A DNA stretch of 64,000 nucleotides. Origin: Flavobacterium anhuiense (GTDB lineage: Bacteria > Bacteroidota > Bacteroidia > Flavobacteriales > Flavobacteriaceae). Of the stretch, positions 16,535 to 26,177 are shown piece by piece (positions within the stretch are counted from its first letter, which is position 1; each line of letters begins with the position of its first letter). The notes below the pieces were generated by a model that saw only the letters and a program-made list of their open reading frames with translations, was not told where the DNA came from and did no database searches. Position numbers and translations under genes: made by a program. The stretch lies in NCBI RefSeq assembly GCF_900101855.1, contig NZ_FMVC01000003.1, forward strand, positions 206,892 to 270,891. The letters run 5' to 3'.

Positions 16535-18643
16535 ATGTCTAATAATCTTCTCGAGACTCCAATTGAATACTTAAAAGGCGTTGGTCCAAGCCGTGGCCAG
16601 CTGCTTCGTAAGGAATTGGGTATTCATAAATATGGAGATTTAGTCAATCTTTTTCCGAATCGATACATTGACAGAACGCGTTATTATAAGATTAATGAAT
16701 TGCAGAATACAGGCTCTGAGGTTCAAATTATTGGAAAAATAATTCACATCAAAACAGTTGAATTTGCTAAAAACAAAAAACGTCTCGTGGCTAGTTTTGT
16801 TGATGATACGGGGCAAATTGACTTAAACTGGTTCCAAGGGCATAAATGGATTCGTGAAAGTTTAAAACTTAATGAACCTTTGGTTATTTTTGGAAAATGT
16901 TCACTTTACGGAAGCCAATTCAGTATGGCACATCCAGAAATTGAACTATTAAGCGAACACGAAAGAAGTTTGCGTTCGGCTATGCAACCTGTTTATCCTT
17001 CGACAGAAGCTTTAGCTAATAAAGGCATTTCGAACCGTACGATAAACAAATTGATGGAACAGCTTTTTTTGGAAACACAAGCGTTGTTTACCGAAACTTT
17101 TCCGCCATTTTTAATAGAAGAATTAAAGCTGATTCCGAAACGTGCTGCTTTATTCAATATTCATTTTCCTAAAAGCGCTGAAATTTTGGCGAAAGCACAA
17201 TTTAGACTGAAATTTGAAGAATTGTTCTTTATTCAGTTGCAACTAATTACAAAGAATCTCATTCGGAAACATAAAATAAAAGGGCATCCATTTGACAAAG
17301 TGGGCGAACTTTTTAATGAATTTTATAAAAACCACCTTCCTTTTGATTTAACGAATGCTCAAAAAAGAGTAATCAAAGAAATTAGAACCGATATGGGAAG
17401 CAATGCTCAAATGAACCGTTTGCTTCAAGGTGATGTGGGTTCTGGAAAAACGATTGTAGCATTTATGAGCATGCTTTTGGCTATTGACAATGGTTTTCAA
17501 GCTTGCTTGATGGCACCTACAGAAATCTTGGCCAATCAGCATTTTTTGGGTTTGTCTGAATTTGCCAAAACATTAAATATCAATATTCGAATATTAACGG
17601 GTTCTACAAAAACTTCTGAAAGAAAAATTATTCATGACGAACTGGAAAGCGGAGAACTTAAAATTCTGATTGGAACACATGCTCTGTTAGAAGATAAAGT
17701 ACAGTTTCAGAATTTAGGTTTGGCCGTGATTGATGAACAGCATCGTTTTGGTGTGGAGCAAAGATCGAAGTTGTGGAAGAAAAATGATATTCCGCCACAC
17801 GTTTTGGTTATGACCGCCACTCCTATTCCGAGAACATTGGCAATGAGCTTATATGGTGATTTGGATATTTCGGTTATTGACGAATTACCGCCAGGAAGGA
17901 AACCGATTCAAACTGTACATCGATACGATACGAATCGCTTGAAAGTATGGAAATTTCTTCGAGACGAAATTGCAAAAGGAAGACAGATTTATATCGTGTA
18001 TCCGCTGATTCAGGAATCTGAAAAAATGGATTATAAGGATTTGATGGATGGTTACGAAAGCATTTCTCGTGATTTTCCATTGCCTCAATATTCTATTTCA
18101 ATACTTCACGGAAAAATGAAACCTGCAGATAAAGATGCAGAAATGAAGCGTTTCTCTGAAGGAAAAACCAATATCATGGTTGCTACAACCGTAATTGAAG
18201 TTGGTGTAAACGTGCCAAACGCCAGTGTAATGATTATAGAAAGCGCCGAAAGGTTTGGACTTTCGCAATTGCACCAGCTGCGCGGACGTGTCGGTCGTGG
18301 TGCGGAGCAAAGTTATTGCATCTTAATGACTGGCCATAAATTAAGTTCTGACAGTAAAACCAGAATGGAAACTATGGTGCAGACCAATGACGGCTTTGAA
18401 ATTGCAGAAGTGGACTTAAAACTTCGTGGTCCAGGCGACATGATGGGAACACAGCAAAGCGGTGTATTAAATCTACAGATCGCGGATATTGTCAAGGATA
18501 GAGAAATTCTTTCTTTAGCTCGAAATTATGCCATGAAAATCCTAAAAGAAGATTCCGCTCTTCAAAAACCTGAGCATTCTGTTTTAAGAAACATCTTCAT
18601 TGAGTTAACTAAGAAAAAGAATATTTGGAATTATATTAGCTAG
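16535..18643 (+). CDS. recG: ATP-dependent DNA helicase RecG
   Basis: This 702-residue branch-migration helicase regresses stalled forks and processes Holliday junctions. The N-terminal wedge (OB) domain opens with LETPIEYLKGVGPSRGQLL. Walker A is RLLQGDVGSGKT, motif Ia is LMAPTEILANQH, motif II is VIDEQHRFGVEQR, motif III is VMTATPIPRT, and motifs V/VI are TTVIEVGVNVPNAS and HQLRGRVGRG. The C-terminus LRGPGDMMGTQQSG is diagnostic for RecG rather than Mfd or PriA. I chose MSNNLLETP at 16535, since the 20 in-frame residues from 16475 are encoded by repeat DNA. A strong terminator follows at 18665. Confidence 0.96.
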   Translation: MSNNLLETPIEYLKGVGPSRGQLLRKELGIHKYGDLVNLFPNRYIDRTRYYKINELQNTGSEVQIIGKIIHIKTVEFAKNKKRLVASFVDDTGQIDLNWFQGHKWIRESLKLNEPLVIFGKCSLYGSQFSMAHPEIELLSEHERSLRSAMQPVYPSTEALANKGISNRTINKLMEQLFLETQALFTETFPPFLIEELKLIPKRAALFNIHFPKSAEILAKAQFRLKFEELFFIQLQLITKNLIRKHKIKGHPFDKVGELFNEFYKNHLPFDLTNAQKRVIKEIRTDMGSNAQMNRLLQGDVGSGKTIVAFMSMLLAIDNGFQACLMAPTEILANQHFLGLSEFAKTLNINIRILTGSTKTSERKIIHDELESGELKILIGTHALLEDKVQFQNLGLAVIDEQHRFGVEQRSKLWKKNDIPPHVLVMTATPIPRTLAMSLYGDLDISVIDELPPGRKPIQTVHRYDTNRLKVWKFLRDEIAKGRQIYIVYPLIQESEKMDYKDLMDGYESISRDFPLPQYSISILHGKMKPADKDAEMKRFSEGKTNIMVATTVIEVGVNVPNASVMIIESAERFGLSQLHQLRGRVGRGAEQSYCILMTGHKLSSDSKTRMETMVQTNDGFEIAEVDLKLRGPGDMMGTQQSGVLNLQIADIVKDREILSLARNYAMKILKEDSALQKPEHSVLRNIFIELTKKKNIWNYIS

Positions 18644-18664
18644 GTTCTAAGATGCTTTAAAAAG

Positions 18665-18705
18665 AAAGGCTGAAAAGGGTAATTAATTAACCTTTTCAGC
18701 CTTTT
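18665..18705 (+). terminator. Intrinsic terminator of recG
   Basis: AAAGGCTGAAAAGG (18665-18678) pairs perfectly with CCTTTTCAGCCTTT (18691-18704) around a 12-base AT-rich loop, 20 bases after the recG stop. Confidence 0.88.
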
Positions 18706-18842
18706 GTAGATTAAACTAAAAAGCTTAGCATCTTTAAAAAAAAAATACTTCATTGAATTCTAATATTCATGTGATTTAGTTTTGCTGGGGGGCAAATTTT
18801 GGGGTTGAATATTTTTTTAGAAACAATGAAGTATGTAGTTCA

Positions 18843-19448
18843 TTATTTCTTTTTAACATCACTCTTTTTTTCAAAAAGACCGCTAAATATGCCTTTGCTT
18901 ATTTTGTTTTTATCATCTTTTCCAGTTGCAATCAAATGATCGATATATTCCATGTAGGTTTTCTTTCTTTCTTCAAGAAAACCCACCAAATACTCCTCTG
19001 AAGCGTGCATGCCACTCGTTTCTTCAATCTGCAAAAGTTTCTTGTACAAAGGCTCTATAAATTTTACAATGATATCGTTCGGAACCGATTTTCGGGTACA
19101 AAAGAAACCTACAATTTCACCATCGGTATCTGCTACGATTTTAAAATCGGTTACAACCCAGTAATAACGTCCCGTTTTGGCCATGTTCTTTATAATAACA
19201 TGAATGTTCTCGCTGGATTTGATACTGTCCCATAAGAATTTAAAAATAACCTTGGGCATATCTGGATGGCGAATTATATTATGTGGCTGGCCGACAAGTT
19301 CAAATTCATCGTAACCAGAAACATCTATAAAGTCTTCATTCGCGTATAAAATGGTTCCCTTTTTGTCAGTTTTACTAAGCAGTACTTTATTCTTATTCCA
19401 GTCCACTTCTCTATCAGAAGGTGTAGGACGGTGCAATCTGGTATCCAT
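18843..19448 (-). CDS. Aer-like PAS domain protein
   Basis: This 201-residue cytoplasmic protein has one PAS domain at about residues 25-120. KGTILYANEDFIDVSGYDEFEL followed by IIRHPDMPK is the signature of the PAS domain of Aer-type redox chemoreceptors, where it holds FAD. The match to IIRHPDMP is very close. No HAMP, methyl-accepting or kinase domain follows, only a charged helical tail of about 75 residues ending in lysines. It is the last gene of a reverse cluster from 21392 and may lend a PAS sensor to the membrane protein at 19905. A second role as a stand-alone flavin or haem sensor is possible. Confidence 0.75.
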   Translation of the reverse strand: MDTRLHRPTPSDREVDWNKNKVLLSKTDKKGTILYANEDFIDVSGYDEFELVGQPHNIIRHPDMPKVIFKFLWDSIKSSENIHVIIKNMAKTGRYYWVVTDFKIVADTDGEIVGFFCTRKSVPNDIIVKFIEPLYKKLLQIEETSGMHASEEYLVGFLEERKKTYMEYIDHLIATGKDDKNKISKGIFSGLFEKKSDVKKK

Positions 19449-19510
19449 AAATTTTACATTTAAATTAATTTACAATTCAGTAAGTATAAAATGAATCCTT
19501 TAAACCATTT

Positions 19511-19855
19511 TCAATTTGACTCGATCTCCAAGACAAGAAGAATATTTCTGATTTTACGAAAAACGGTTTCAAGTTCATTTTCAAGCCATTCAGGAATCTC
19601 ATTATCAACCGCAAGATTAAGCTGGCGAATATCGTTCACGATCTGAATCAGCTTTTTATACTGAAAATCGAGATCATAAACATGAGAGCTAGTTTGGTAA
19701 TTTTTAAAAATCTCTCTTACCTCTATTTCAAAATCTGATCGGATTTTAATTTTTTCGATCGAATCTAATGTTATGCTTTCATTCAAAAAATCTTCAATTA
19801 TTTTTTTAAGATTATGCAGCGTAGGCACTGCAGTTGGTAAATCATACTTAAACAT
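19511..19855 (-). CDS. Small helical protein of unknown function
   Basis: This 114-residue, almost wholly helical protein is rich in Glu, Leu and Ile (HNLKKIIEDFLNES, then WLENELETVFRKIRNIL). There is no signal peptide, membrane segment or motif. It lies between the membrane sensor and the PAS protein genes with 49 and 62 bases on either side, so it is probably co-transcribed. A scaffold or Hpt-like partner is conceivable, but no phosphorylatable His in an Hpt context is seen. Confidence 0.6.
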   Translation of the reverse strand: MFKYDLPTAVPTLHNLKKIIEDFLNESITLDSIEKIKIRSDFEIEVREIFKNYQTSSHVYDLDFQYKKLIQIVNDIRQLNLAVDNEIPEWLENELETVFRKIRNILLVLEIESN

Positions 19856-19904
19856 ACAATTGGTTTAAAAAATATTAGTATTGTTTTGGGGCTTGGCTCG
19901 AGTT

Positions 19905-20759
19905 CTAACTCCTGCTATTTGTCGATTTTACATGGATATCATTAACTAAATCATCTATTTTTTTGGCGCTTTCCCTCATCATTTCAAGATAACTCAGTAA
20001 TTTATCATTATCTGTATGTCCTTTCGAAACATCAATAAGCTTTAAAACAGAATTTACAGGCAACTTTAAATCTAAAGTTGTTCTATGAATAAAATCATTA
20101 TAATCTTTTGTAGCAGACATTGAACTGTATTTCGCCGAAGCCAATTTCATGTTTTCCAACTCGTATTCGTCTGAAATTTTCGAAATGTGATTTTCGCTAT
20201 GTTCTTTAAAATAATACGCCCAGTAACCGTTCATAAAAAATACAACAGCAGCCAAAACGGTATGGATAATCAAAGTTTCAAGATCAAAATTTACTTGAGA
20301 AAAGTAAACCTGAAATCCGTTAGCATCATTATAAATATAGTTTTGAAGATAAGCTAATCCAGCGTGATGTAGAACAACAAGTAAAGTAAGCGGAATTTGA
20401 AGTTTCCAGTTCTGATAAATAATTAAAATCGTACTGGCAATAAATACCGTAAAATGCATTTCAAACATTCCGTGCATTTGATAAATGTACTGCGCCATGA
20501 AAATTGCCAGAACAACAGACAGAACATACTGGTAAAATTTAGAATTTTTCATGAAAAATTTTGCCGAGTAGTACAACAAAAGATTTAGCGTTCCAACACC
20601 AACGCCAATTTCAAAAGTATCGTATTTAAAAGACAGTCCGATACCCAGCAGAAAATATACTGCAAGTACATAATTGATAATTGTATCTGATTTTTGTGTC
20701 ATTGTAGACATAAAACTGTGCAGATAGTCTTGTTCGTTTAAGCTAGCTTTTGTTTTCAT
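19905..20759 (-). CDS. Chemoreceptor-type membrane sensor with a degenerate HisKA domain
   Basis: This 284-residue protein has six hydrophobic segments over about residues 25-185. The pattern MHFTVFIASTILIIYQNW then VVLHHAGLAYLQ is the HH/LQ signature of a membrane sensor found at the N-terminus of some methyl-accepting chemotaxis and GGDEF proteins. After a short coil, residues about 220-275 (YNDFIHRTTLDLKLPVNSV...) align with a HisKA dimerisation helix. Where kinases have HE(I/L)RTPL, this has LDLKLPV: the phospho-acceptor His is Leu. No ATPase domain follows. It cannot be a conventional kinase and may act as a regulatory partner in trans. Confidence 0.7.
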   Translation of the reverse strand: MKTKASLNEQDYLHSFMSTMTQKSDTIINYVLAVYFLLGIGLSFKYDTFEIGVGVGTLNLLLYYSAKFFMKNSKFYQYVLSVVLAIFMAQYIYQMHGMFEMHFTVFIASTILIIYQNWKLQIPLTLLVVLHHAGLAYLQNYIYNDANGFQVYFSQVNFDLETLIIHTVLAAVVFFMNGYWAYYFKEHSENHISKISDEYELENMKLASAKYSSMSATKDYNDFIHRTTLDLKLPVNSVLKLIDVSKGHTDNDKLLSYLEMMRESAKKIDDLVNDIHVKSTNSRS

Positions 20760-20792
20760 AGGTTATTAGTTTTAGGTTTTTGGAAAAAATAG

Positions 20793-21392
20793 TTATTTAG
20801 TACATTTAGGTAATGAGCAACCGTAAGCTCTAAGAGCTAAGGCGTTAAAAGACGGATTTCCTTTTCTGCTAAGGAGCGAATCGATTGCCATTTGGGCATA
20901 ATTGCTTCGAGTATCCGTACAATATCTGGTTTTATTGTAATTGCCTCTATAATACAAATTATGCGACTGATCTAGCAAAACAGCCTGAGGTGTTGAAATA
21001 ACGCCACATTTTTCAGCAATTGATTCGTCAAAGTAAACAGGAATCTCAGCGTCAAACTTTTGCTGAATTTCATCAATAGTAAATTTTTTCTGTTTGTTCA
21101 ACACAACAATTTTAAAATTGATCTGATCTCCATATTTTTTTATCAAATCACTCACATGTGGCACATTGAATCGAGAACAGGGACATTCGGGGTTAAAGAA
21201 ATGTATAAAAATGGGTTTATTATCAAATGCACAGCATGGGCCAAGTTCTATATTAGATCCCATCGCAATAGCCTTATAATTCTTTGGAATAGGCGTTGGA
21301 AGACTGTACTTAAACTCGTTCTGCCAAAACAGATATCCAATTGAAAGAAGTAAAAATGTAAACCATAAACCGAGAAGTAATTTTTTCCTCAT
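20793..21392 (-). CDS. Membrane-anchored thioredoxin-like protein
   Basis: This 199-residue protein has one N-terminal membrane segment (LLLGLWFTFLLLSIGYLFW), probably with the rest in the periplasm. IFIHFFNPECPCSRFN near residue 65 is a thioredoxin-fold first strand with CPC (C-x-C) instead of CxxC, and STPQAVLLD is the cis-Pro loop. Two cysteines of a CC pair (GPCCAF) precede it, and more follow at the C-terminus (YGCSLPKCTK). It resembles the DUF6436 or redoxin group, which is an uncertain recollection. As the first gene of the cluster running to 18843, it may report envelope redox state to the sensors behind it. Confidence 0.7.
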   Translation of the reverse strand: MRKKLLLGLWFTFLLLSIGYLFWQNEFKYSLPTPIPKNYKAIAMGSNIELGPCCAFDNKPIFIHFFNPECPCSRFNVPHVSDLIKKYGDQINFKIVVLNKQKKFTIDEIQQKFDAEIPVYFDESIAEKCGVISTPQAVLLDQSHNLYYRGNYNKTRYCTDTRSNYAQMAIDSLLSRKGNPSFNALALRAYGCSLPKCTK

Positions 21393-21495
21393 AAATTATT
21401 TTTTTTATTATTAACAACAAAGCATAAACACTTGTTAATATAATTATTCATTATATATAATCAAAAACCAAAAAAAACAACTTCTGCATACATAT

Positions 21496-21560
21496 TTTAA
21501 CATAAAAAGCAAACACAACCGTTAGCCTTTATGTTAAATTTTTTCATTTTGTTTAACATA
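21496..21560. promoter_or_regulatory. Three TTTAACATA repeats in the divergent intergenic region
   Basis: TTTAACATAAA at 21496-21506 and its exact inverse TTTATGTTAAA at 21528-21538 form an 11-base inverted repeat. A third TTTAACATA lies at 21552-21560. They are in the 470-base gap between the divergent redoxin/sensor cluster and the RND efflux operon, so they could be regulator sites. The rest of the gap is AT-rich, with no ORF of note. Confidence 0.4.
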
Positions 21561-21809
21561 TCAATGTTACAAATAAAATCGATAAACTGCAAAAAAAATC
21601 AGACAAATTGCACAAAATTTCTTCCGATGTAGAGACAGCCTGCCTTTGGACCACATAACAAAACATAATTTTGAAGAAGTTTCATTTATTTTTTCAAAAA
21701 AAATTAATCTTTAATTAAACCTTTTACCCCGTATCTAGTCTAAATGCAAACCTTTGTACATACAAATGTTAAATAAAAGCTAACAGCTTCCGATTTCACA
21801 TCAAAAAGT

Positions 21810-21817
21810 TAAATTTG
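21810..21817 (+). promoter_or_regulatory. Putative -7 element of the RND efflux operon
   Basis: TAAATTTG matches TAnnTTTG, 48 bases before the ATG at 21865. No convincing -33 TTG is seen. Confidence 0.35.
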
Positions 21818-21864
21818 TAAGCTTACCTAAACATATACCTAAAATCTATATTTACCTCAAGTTT

Positions 21865-22923
21865 ATGAAATTAAAACACCTCATTTACACGCTTTTAATC
21901 ATTACAATTGGAGGCTTTATTACCTACAGAATTATATCTAACAAGGGAAAAAATGAAGACTCAAAAAAGTTTAATGATAAAAAATCTCCAACAACTGTTA
22001 ATGGAATCGTAATAAAAACGGCCACTTTTGACAATAATTTAGCATTATCAGGATCTATTGAAGCTAATGAACAAGTAGAAATTCATAGTGAGGTTTCAGG
22101 AATTGTTGAAGGAATATTTTTTAATGAAGGCACCAACGTTACTAAAGGACAGGTACTTTTAAAAGTAAATGATATTGAGTTAAAAGCGCAATTAAGACAG
22201 GCTTTAACCCGAGAAGATTTGGCCGCTGAAAACGCAAGAAGAGCAAAATTACTATTGCAGAAGGAAGCCATAAGCCAAGAAGAAGCTGATGTTGCAAAAG
22301 CTGACCTTGCTTCTGCCCAAGCCCAATCTCAATTAATACGAGCACAGATTTCTAAAACATCTGTTAGAGCGCCATTTTCAGGAAAAATTGGTTTGCGCAA
22401 CATCTCTCCAGGAACTTATATCACCCCTACTGTTTTGGTGGCAAAACTGGTAAATACCAGCAAATTGAAAATTACTTTTTCAATTCCTGAAAAATATGCC
22501 TCAGAAGTAAAGTCAGGATCAGTAATTGATTTTAAAGTTTCTGGATCAGACAAAACGTACAATGCAAAAATTTATGCTATTGAACCAGAAGTAGCCGTAG
22601 CAACGCGTACACTTCAAATTCGTGCCCTTGCTGATAATGTTGACGGAAAACTTTTTCCTGGAACTTTTGCAGATATCAAATTGCCTTTAAATATCATTAA
22701 AGATGCCATAGTTGTTCCTTCTCAAGCAATTGTACCTATTCAAGACGGTAAAAAAGTATATGTCGCCAATAATGGCCAAGCAAAAGAAGTAATGGTTGAC
22801 GCAACGACAAGAACAGATTCTTCAATTTTAATTTTAGCAGGATTAAAACCTGGAGATACTTTGATCACAAGCGGTGTTATGTCATTAAAAGACGAAGCTC
22901 CAATTAAGGTTAAAGTAAAATAG
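21865..22923 (+). CDS. RND efflux periplasmic adaptor subunit
   Basis: This 352-residue membrane-fusion protein of the HlyD/AcrA family joins an RND pump to its outer-membrane channel. An N-terminal membrane anchor (HLIYTLLIITIGGFITYRI) precedes the lipoyl half-motif EANEQVEIHSEVSGIVEGI at about residue 63. A helical hairpin follows at about 100-155 (REDLAAENARRAKLLLQKEAIS), then the second lipoyl half VRAPFSGKIGLRNISPG. Beta-barrel and membrane-proximal domains follow. There is no lipobox, unlike AcrA. It is the first of three genes in order adaptor, pump, channel. Confidence 0.93.
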   Translation: MKLKHLIYTLLIITIGGFITYRIISNKGKNEDSKKFNDKKSPTTVNGIVIKTATFDNNLALSGSIEANEQVEIHSEVSGIVEGIFFNEGTNVTKGQVLLKVNDIELKAQLRQALTREDLAAENARRAKLLLQKEAISQEEADVAKADLASAQAQSQLIRAQISKTSVRAPFSGKIGLRNISPGTYITPTVLVAKLVNTSKLKITFSIPEKYASEVKSGSVIDFKVSGSDKTYNAKIYAIEPEVAVATRTLQIRALADNVDGKLFPGTFADIKLPLNIIKDAIVVPSQAIVPIQDGKKVYVANNGQAKEVMVDATTRTDSSILILAGLKPGDTLITSGVMSLKDEAPIKVKVK

Positions 22924-23042
22924 TTCTAAAGCCAAAAGTCTTAAAGTCAAAAGTCGCAAGACTTGAATATAGATTAAAGATAATAGCGATTTAACAATAA
23001 ATCAGAAATCTAAAGTCTGAAATCTAAAATCCAAAATTACAA

Positions 23043-26000
23043 ATGAGTTTATCAACTACAAGTATTAGAAGACCTGTTTTAACCATAGTACTGAATCTAT
23101 TAATTATATTATTCGGTTTTATTGGTTATACTTTTTTAGGTGTTCGAGAATTCCCTTCTATTGACCCTGCGCAGGTATCCATTCGTACCAATTATACGGG
23201 TGCCAATGCCGATATTATTGAGTCGCAAATTACAGAACCTCTTGAAAAAGCTGTAAATGCAATTGACGGAATTAGAAATATTACGTCATCCAGCAACCAA
23301 GGAAGCAGCAATATCACAATTGAATTTAATCTGGATAAAGATTTAGAAGAAGCTGCGAATGATGTTCGTGACAAAGTTTCTCAAGCCATTAGAAATCTTC
23401 CGCAAGATATTGATGCTCCGCCAGTGGTATCGAAAGCAGATGCTGATAGCGACGCTATTATTTCGATGACCGTTCAGAGTGACTCAAGAAACTCTTTAGA
23501 ATTAAGCGATTATGCAGAAAATGTTATTTCGCAACGTTTAGAAACAATTCCCGGAGTGAGTGGCGTGCAGATCTGGGGACAGAAACGTTACGCGATGCGT
23601 TTATGGATTGATCCCGCAAAACTTACCGCTTATGGCTGTACAGTAGCAGATGTGCGTACAGCATTGAATGCACAAAATGTTGAGCTACCATCGGGTAAAT
23701 TAACGGGTAATAACACTGAACTTACTGTAAAAACAATTGGAAATCTTTCTAAAGCAGAAGAATTCAACAACATCATCATTAGAACAGACGGAGATAAAAT
23801 TGTCCGATTAAGTGATATTGGAGGAGCAGAATTAGGTCCCGAAAATATCGAAACAAAATTAAGCCAGTCTGGTTTACCAATGATTGGTTTGGCAATTGTA
23901 CCGATGCCAGGTGCAAACTACTTGGATATTTCGAAAGAGTTTTATAAAAAATATGAAGCCTTAAAAAAGGATCTTCCAAAGGATATCAAATTAAACATTG
24001 CTCTTGACAATACGATTTTCGTAAAGAAATCAGTATTAGAAGTTGCCGAAACATTGGGAATTTCTGTAATATTGGTAATCATTATCATCTATTTATTCTT
24101 TAGAGACTGGGCTATTGCTTTTAGACCTTTAATTGATATTCCAGTTTCGTTAATTGCTACATTCTTCATTATGTGGCTATTTGGATTCTCAATTAACGTA
24201 TTAACTTTATTAGCAATTGTTTTAGCAACAGGTCTGGTTGTAGATGATGGTATTGTGGTAACCGAAAATATCTTCAAAAAAGTCGAAGAAGGAATGTCGC
24301 CAATTGAAGCTGCAATTAAAGGTTCTAACGAAATTTTTTATGCCGTAATTTCGATTTCTGTAACACTGGCAGCGGTATTTTTACCTGTAATCTTCTTAGA
24401 AGGTTTCGTAGGAAGGCTCTTTAGGGAATTTGGAGTGGTAATTGGTGCTGCTGTATTGATTTCAGCATTCGTTTCTCTTACTTTAACACCAATGTTAAAC
24501 GCCTATTTAATGAAAGGCGGAGAACAGAAAAAATCGAAATTTTATATTAAAACAGAACCATTTTTTGAAAAAATGAATAGCAGTTATGCTGAAGCGCTTT
24601 CAAAATTTATGGAAAAAAAATGGATCAGCTTCCCTATTCTTATTGCTTGTTTCGGATTGATTTATTTATTCTTTACTATTCTTCCGAAAGAAACAGCACC
24701 TTATGATGACAGAAGCTCTGTAACCATGCGTATGACTACTCCAGAAGGATCTTCATACGAATATACAGACCGTTTTATGCAGGAAATTTCAAAGCTAGTT
24801 GACGATTCGATTCCTGAGAAAAAAGTAAGCTTGGTTATTACCGCGCCTGGTTTTGGAGCTTCGGCAACTAACACAGGTTTTATTAGGCTTTCATTAAAAG
24901 AACCAGACGAAAGAACGGTTTCTCAAAAAGAAATTGCAGATAAGTTAACAAAATGGACCAAACAATATCCTGATGCTAAAACGGCAGTAATCCAACAGCC
25001 TACAATTGCTGTTAACAGACGTGGAGGATTACCGATTCAATACATAATTCAGGCTCCTAATTTTGACAAACTGCGAGAAAAAATTCCTCTTTTTATGAAT
25101 GAGGTAAACAAAAGCGATGTGTTTTCGACGACAGACGTAAACCTGAAATTTAACAAACCTGAAATTAACGTTACTATTGACCGCGCTAAAGCAGAAAGTT
25201 TAGGAATTTCTATTCTTGATATTGCGCAAACTTTACAGCTTTCTTTAAGCGGACAGCGTTTTGGCTATTTCATTAAAAACGGAAAGCAATATCAGGTAAT
25301 TGGTCAGTTTGATCAAAAAGACAGATCCAAACCTTTGGATTTGACTTCTATGTTTGTAAAAAACAAAAACGGCGAACTGATTCAGATGGATAACGTTGTA
25401 AAAGTATACGAACAAAGTAATCCGCCGCAATTGTATCACAATAATAGATATATGTCTGCAACCGTTTCTGCTGGTTTAGCACCAGGAAAAAGTATGGGAG
25501 ACGGAATTGAGGAAATGGACCGAATCAAAGCTAAGGTTTTAGATGAAAGTTTCACTACAGATTTAGCCGGGGAATCACGAGATTTCGTAGAAAGTAGCTC
25601 TAATACTTCTTTCGCATTCGGATTGGCTTTATTACTAATCTTTTTAATTCTAGCAGCACAATTTGAAAGTTTTATAGATCCGTTTATTATCATCCTGACG
25701 GTTCCTATGGCCGTTGCTGGAGCGCTATTCTCATTGTGGCTATTCAATCAGACATGGAATATTTTCAGCCAGATTGGTACGGTAATGTTGATTGGTCTGG
25801 TAACCAAAAACGGTATTTTGATTGTAGAATTTGCCAATCAGTTACGAGAACAAGGAAAGCCTAAATTAGAAGCTATTTTAGAAGCTTCAGAAGCACGTTT
25901 ACGTCCAATTTTAATGACCAGTTTAGCCATTGCTTTAGGAGCACTTCCTATTGCATTGTCTCTTGGAGCTGCATCAACCAGCAGAATTGGTATGGGGGTT

Positions 26001-26141
26001 GTGATTGTGGGAGGAACTATTTTTTCATTGGCTTTAACGCTTTTTGTAATTCCTGCCATTTATTTAATGTGGTCTAAAGCTAGAAAACATTATCCTGAAT
26101 TTGACCATATTGACGAATACGAAAGAGAAAGCATTAAATAG
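23043..26141 (+). CDS. RND efflux transporter permease (AcrB/MexB-like)
   Basis: This 1032-residue proton-driven inner-membrane pump has the full RND length, with 12 membrane helices and two large periplasmic loops. The start MSLSTTSIRRPVLTIVLNLL is typical. VVDDGIVVTEN in helix 4 carries the paired aspartates of the proton relay, and helix 10 has GLVTKNGILIVEF with the partner lysine. IKGSNEIFYAVISISVTLAAVFLPVIF is the usual segment after helix 5. It probably exports hydrophobic drugs, detergents or metabolites (HAE1 subfamily rather than metal-exporting HME). It lies 119 bases after the adaptor gene, across AATCTAAAATC-type repeats. Confidence 0.95.
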   Translation: MSLSTTSIRRPVLTIVLNLLIILFGFIGYTFLGVREFPSIDPAQVSIRTNYTGANADIIESQITEPLEKAVNAIDGIRNITSSSNQGSSNITIEFNLDKDLEEAANDVRDKVSQAIRNLPQDIDAPPVVSKADADSDAIISMTVQSDSRNSLELSDYAENVISQRLETIPGVSGVQIWGQKRYAMRLWIDPAKLTAYGCTVADVRTALNAQNVELPSGKLTGNNTELTVKTIGNLSKAEEFNNIIIRTDGDKIVRLSDIGGAELGPENIETKLSQSGLPMIGLAIVPMPGANYLDISKEFYKKYEALKKDLPKDIKLNIALDNTIFVKKSVLEVAETLGISVILVIIIIYLFFRDWAIAFRPLIDIPVSLIATFFIMWLFGFSINVLTLLAIVLATGLVVDDGIVVTENIFKKVEEGMSPIEAAIKGSNEIFYAVISISVTLAAVFLPVIFLEGFVGRLFREFGVVIGAAVLISAFVSLTLTPMLNAYLMKGGEQKKSKFYIKTEPFFEKMNSSYAEALSKFMEKKWISFPILIACFGLIYLFFTILPKETAPYDDRSSVTMRMTTPEGSSYEYTDRFMQEISKLVDDSIPEKKVSLVITAPGFGASATNTGFIRLSLKEPDERTVSQKEIADKLTKWTKQYPDAKTAVIQQPTIAVNRRGGLPIQYIIQAPNFDKLREKIPLFMNEVNKSDVFSTTDVNLKFNKPEINVTIDRAKAESLGISILDIAQTLQLSLSGQRFGYFIKNGKQYQVIGQFDQKDRSKPLDLTSMFVKNKNGELIQMDNVVKVYEQSNPPQLYHNNRYMSATVSAGLAPGKSMGDGIEEMDRIKAKVLDESFTTDLAGESRDFVESSSNTSFAFGLALLLIFLILAAQFESFIDPFIIILTVPMAVAGALFSLWLFNQTWNIFSQIGTVMLIGLVTKNGILIVEFANQLREQGKPKLEAILEASEARLRPILMTSLAIALGALPIALSLGAASTSRIGMGVVIVGGTIFSLALTLFVIPAIYLMWSKARKHYPEFDHIDEYERESIK

Positions 26142-26177
26142 AAACCAAAACGCAATTTTTGGTTAAAGAAAACAAAT

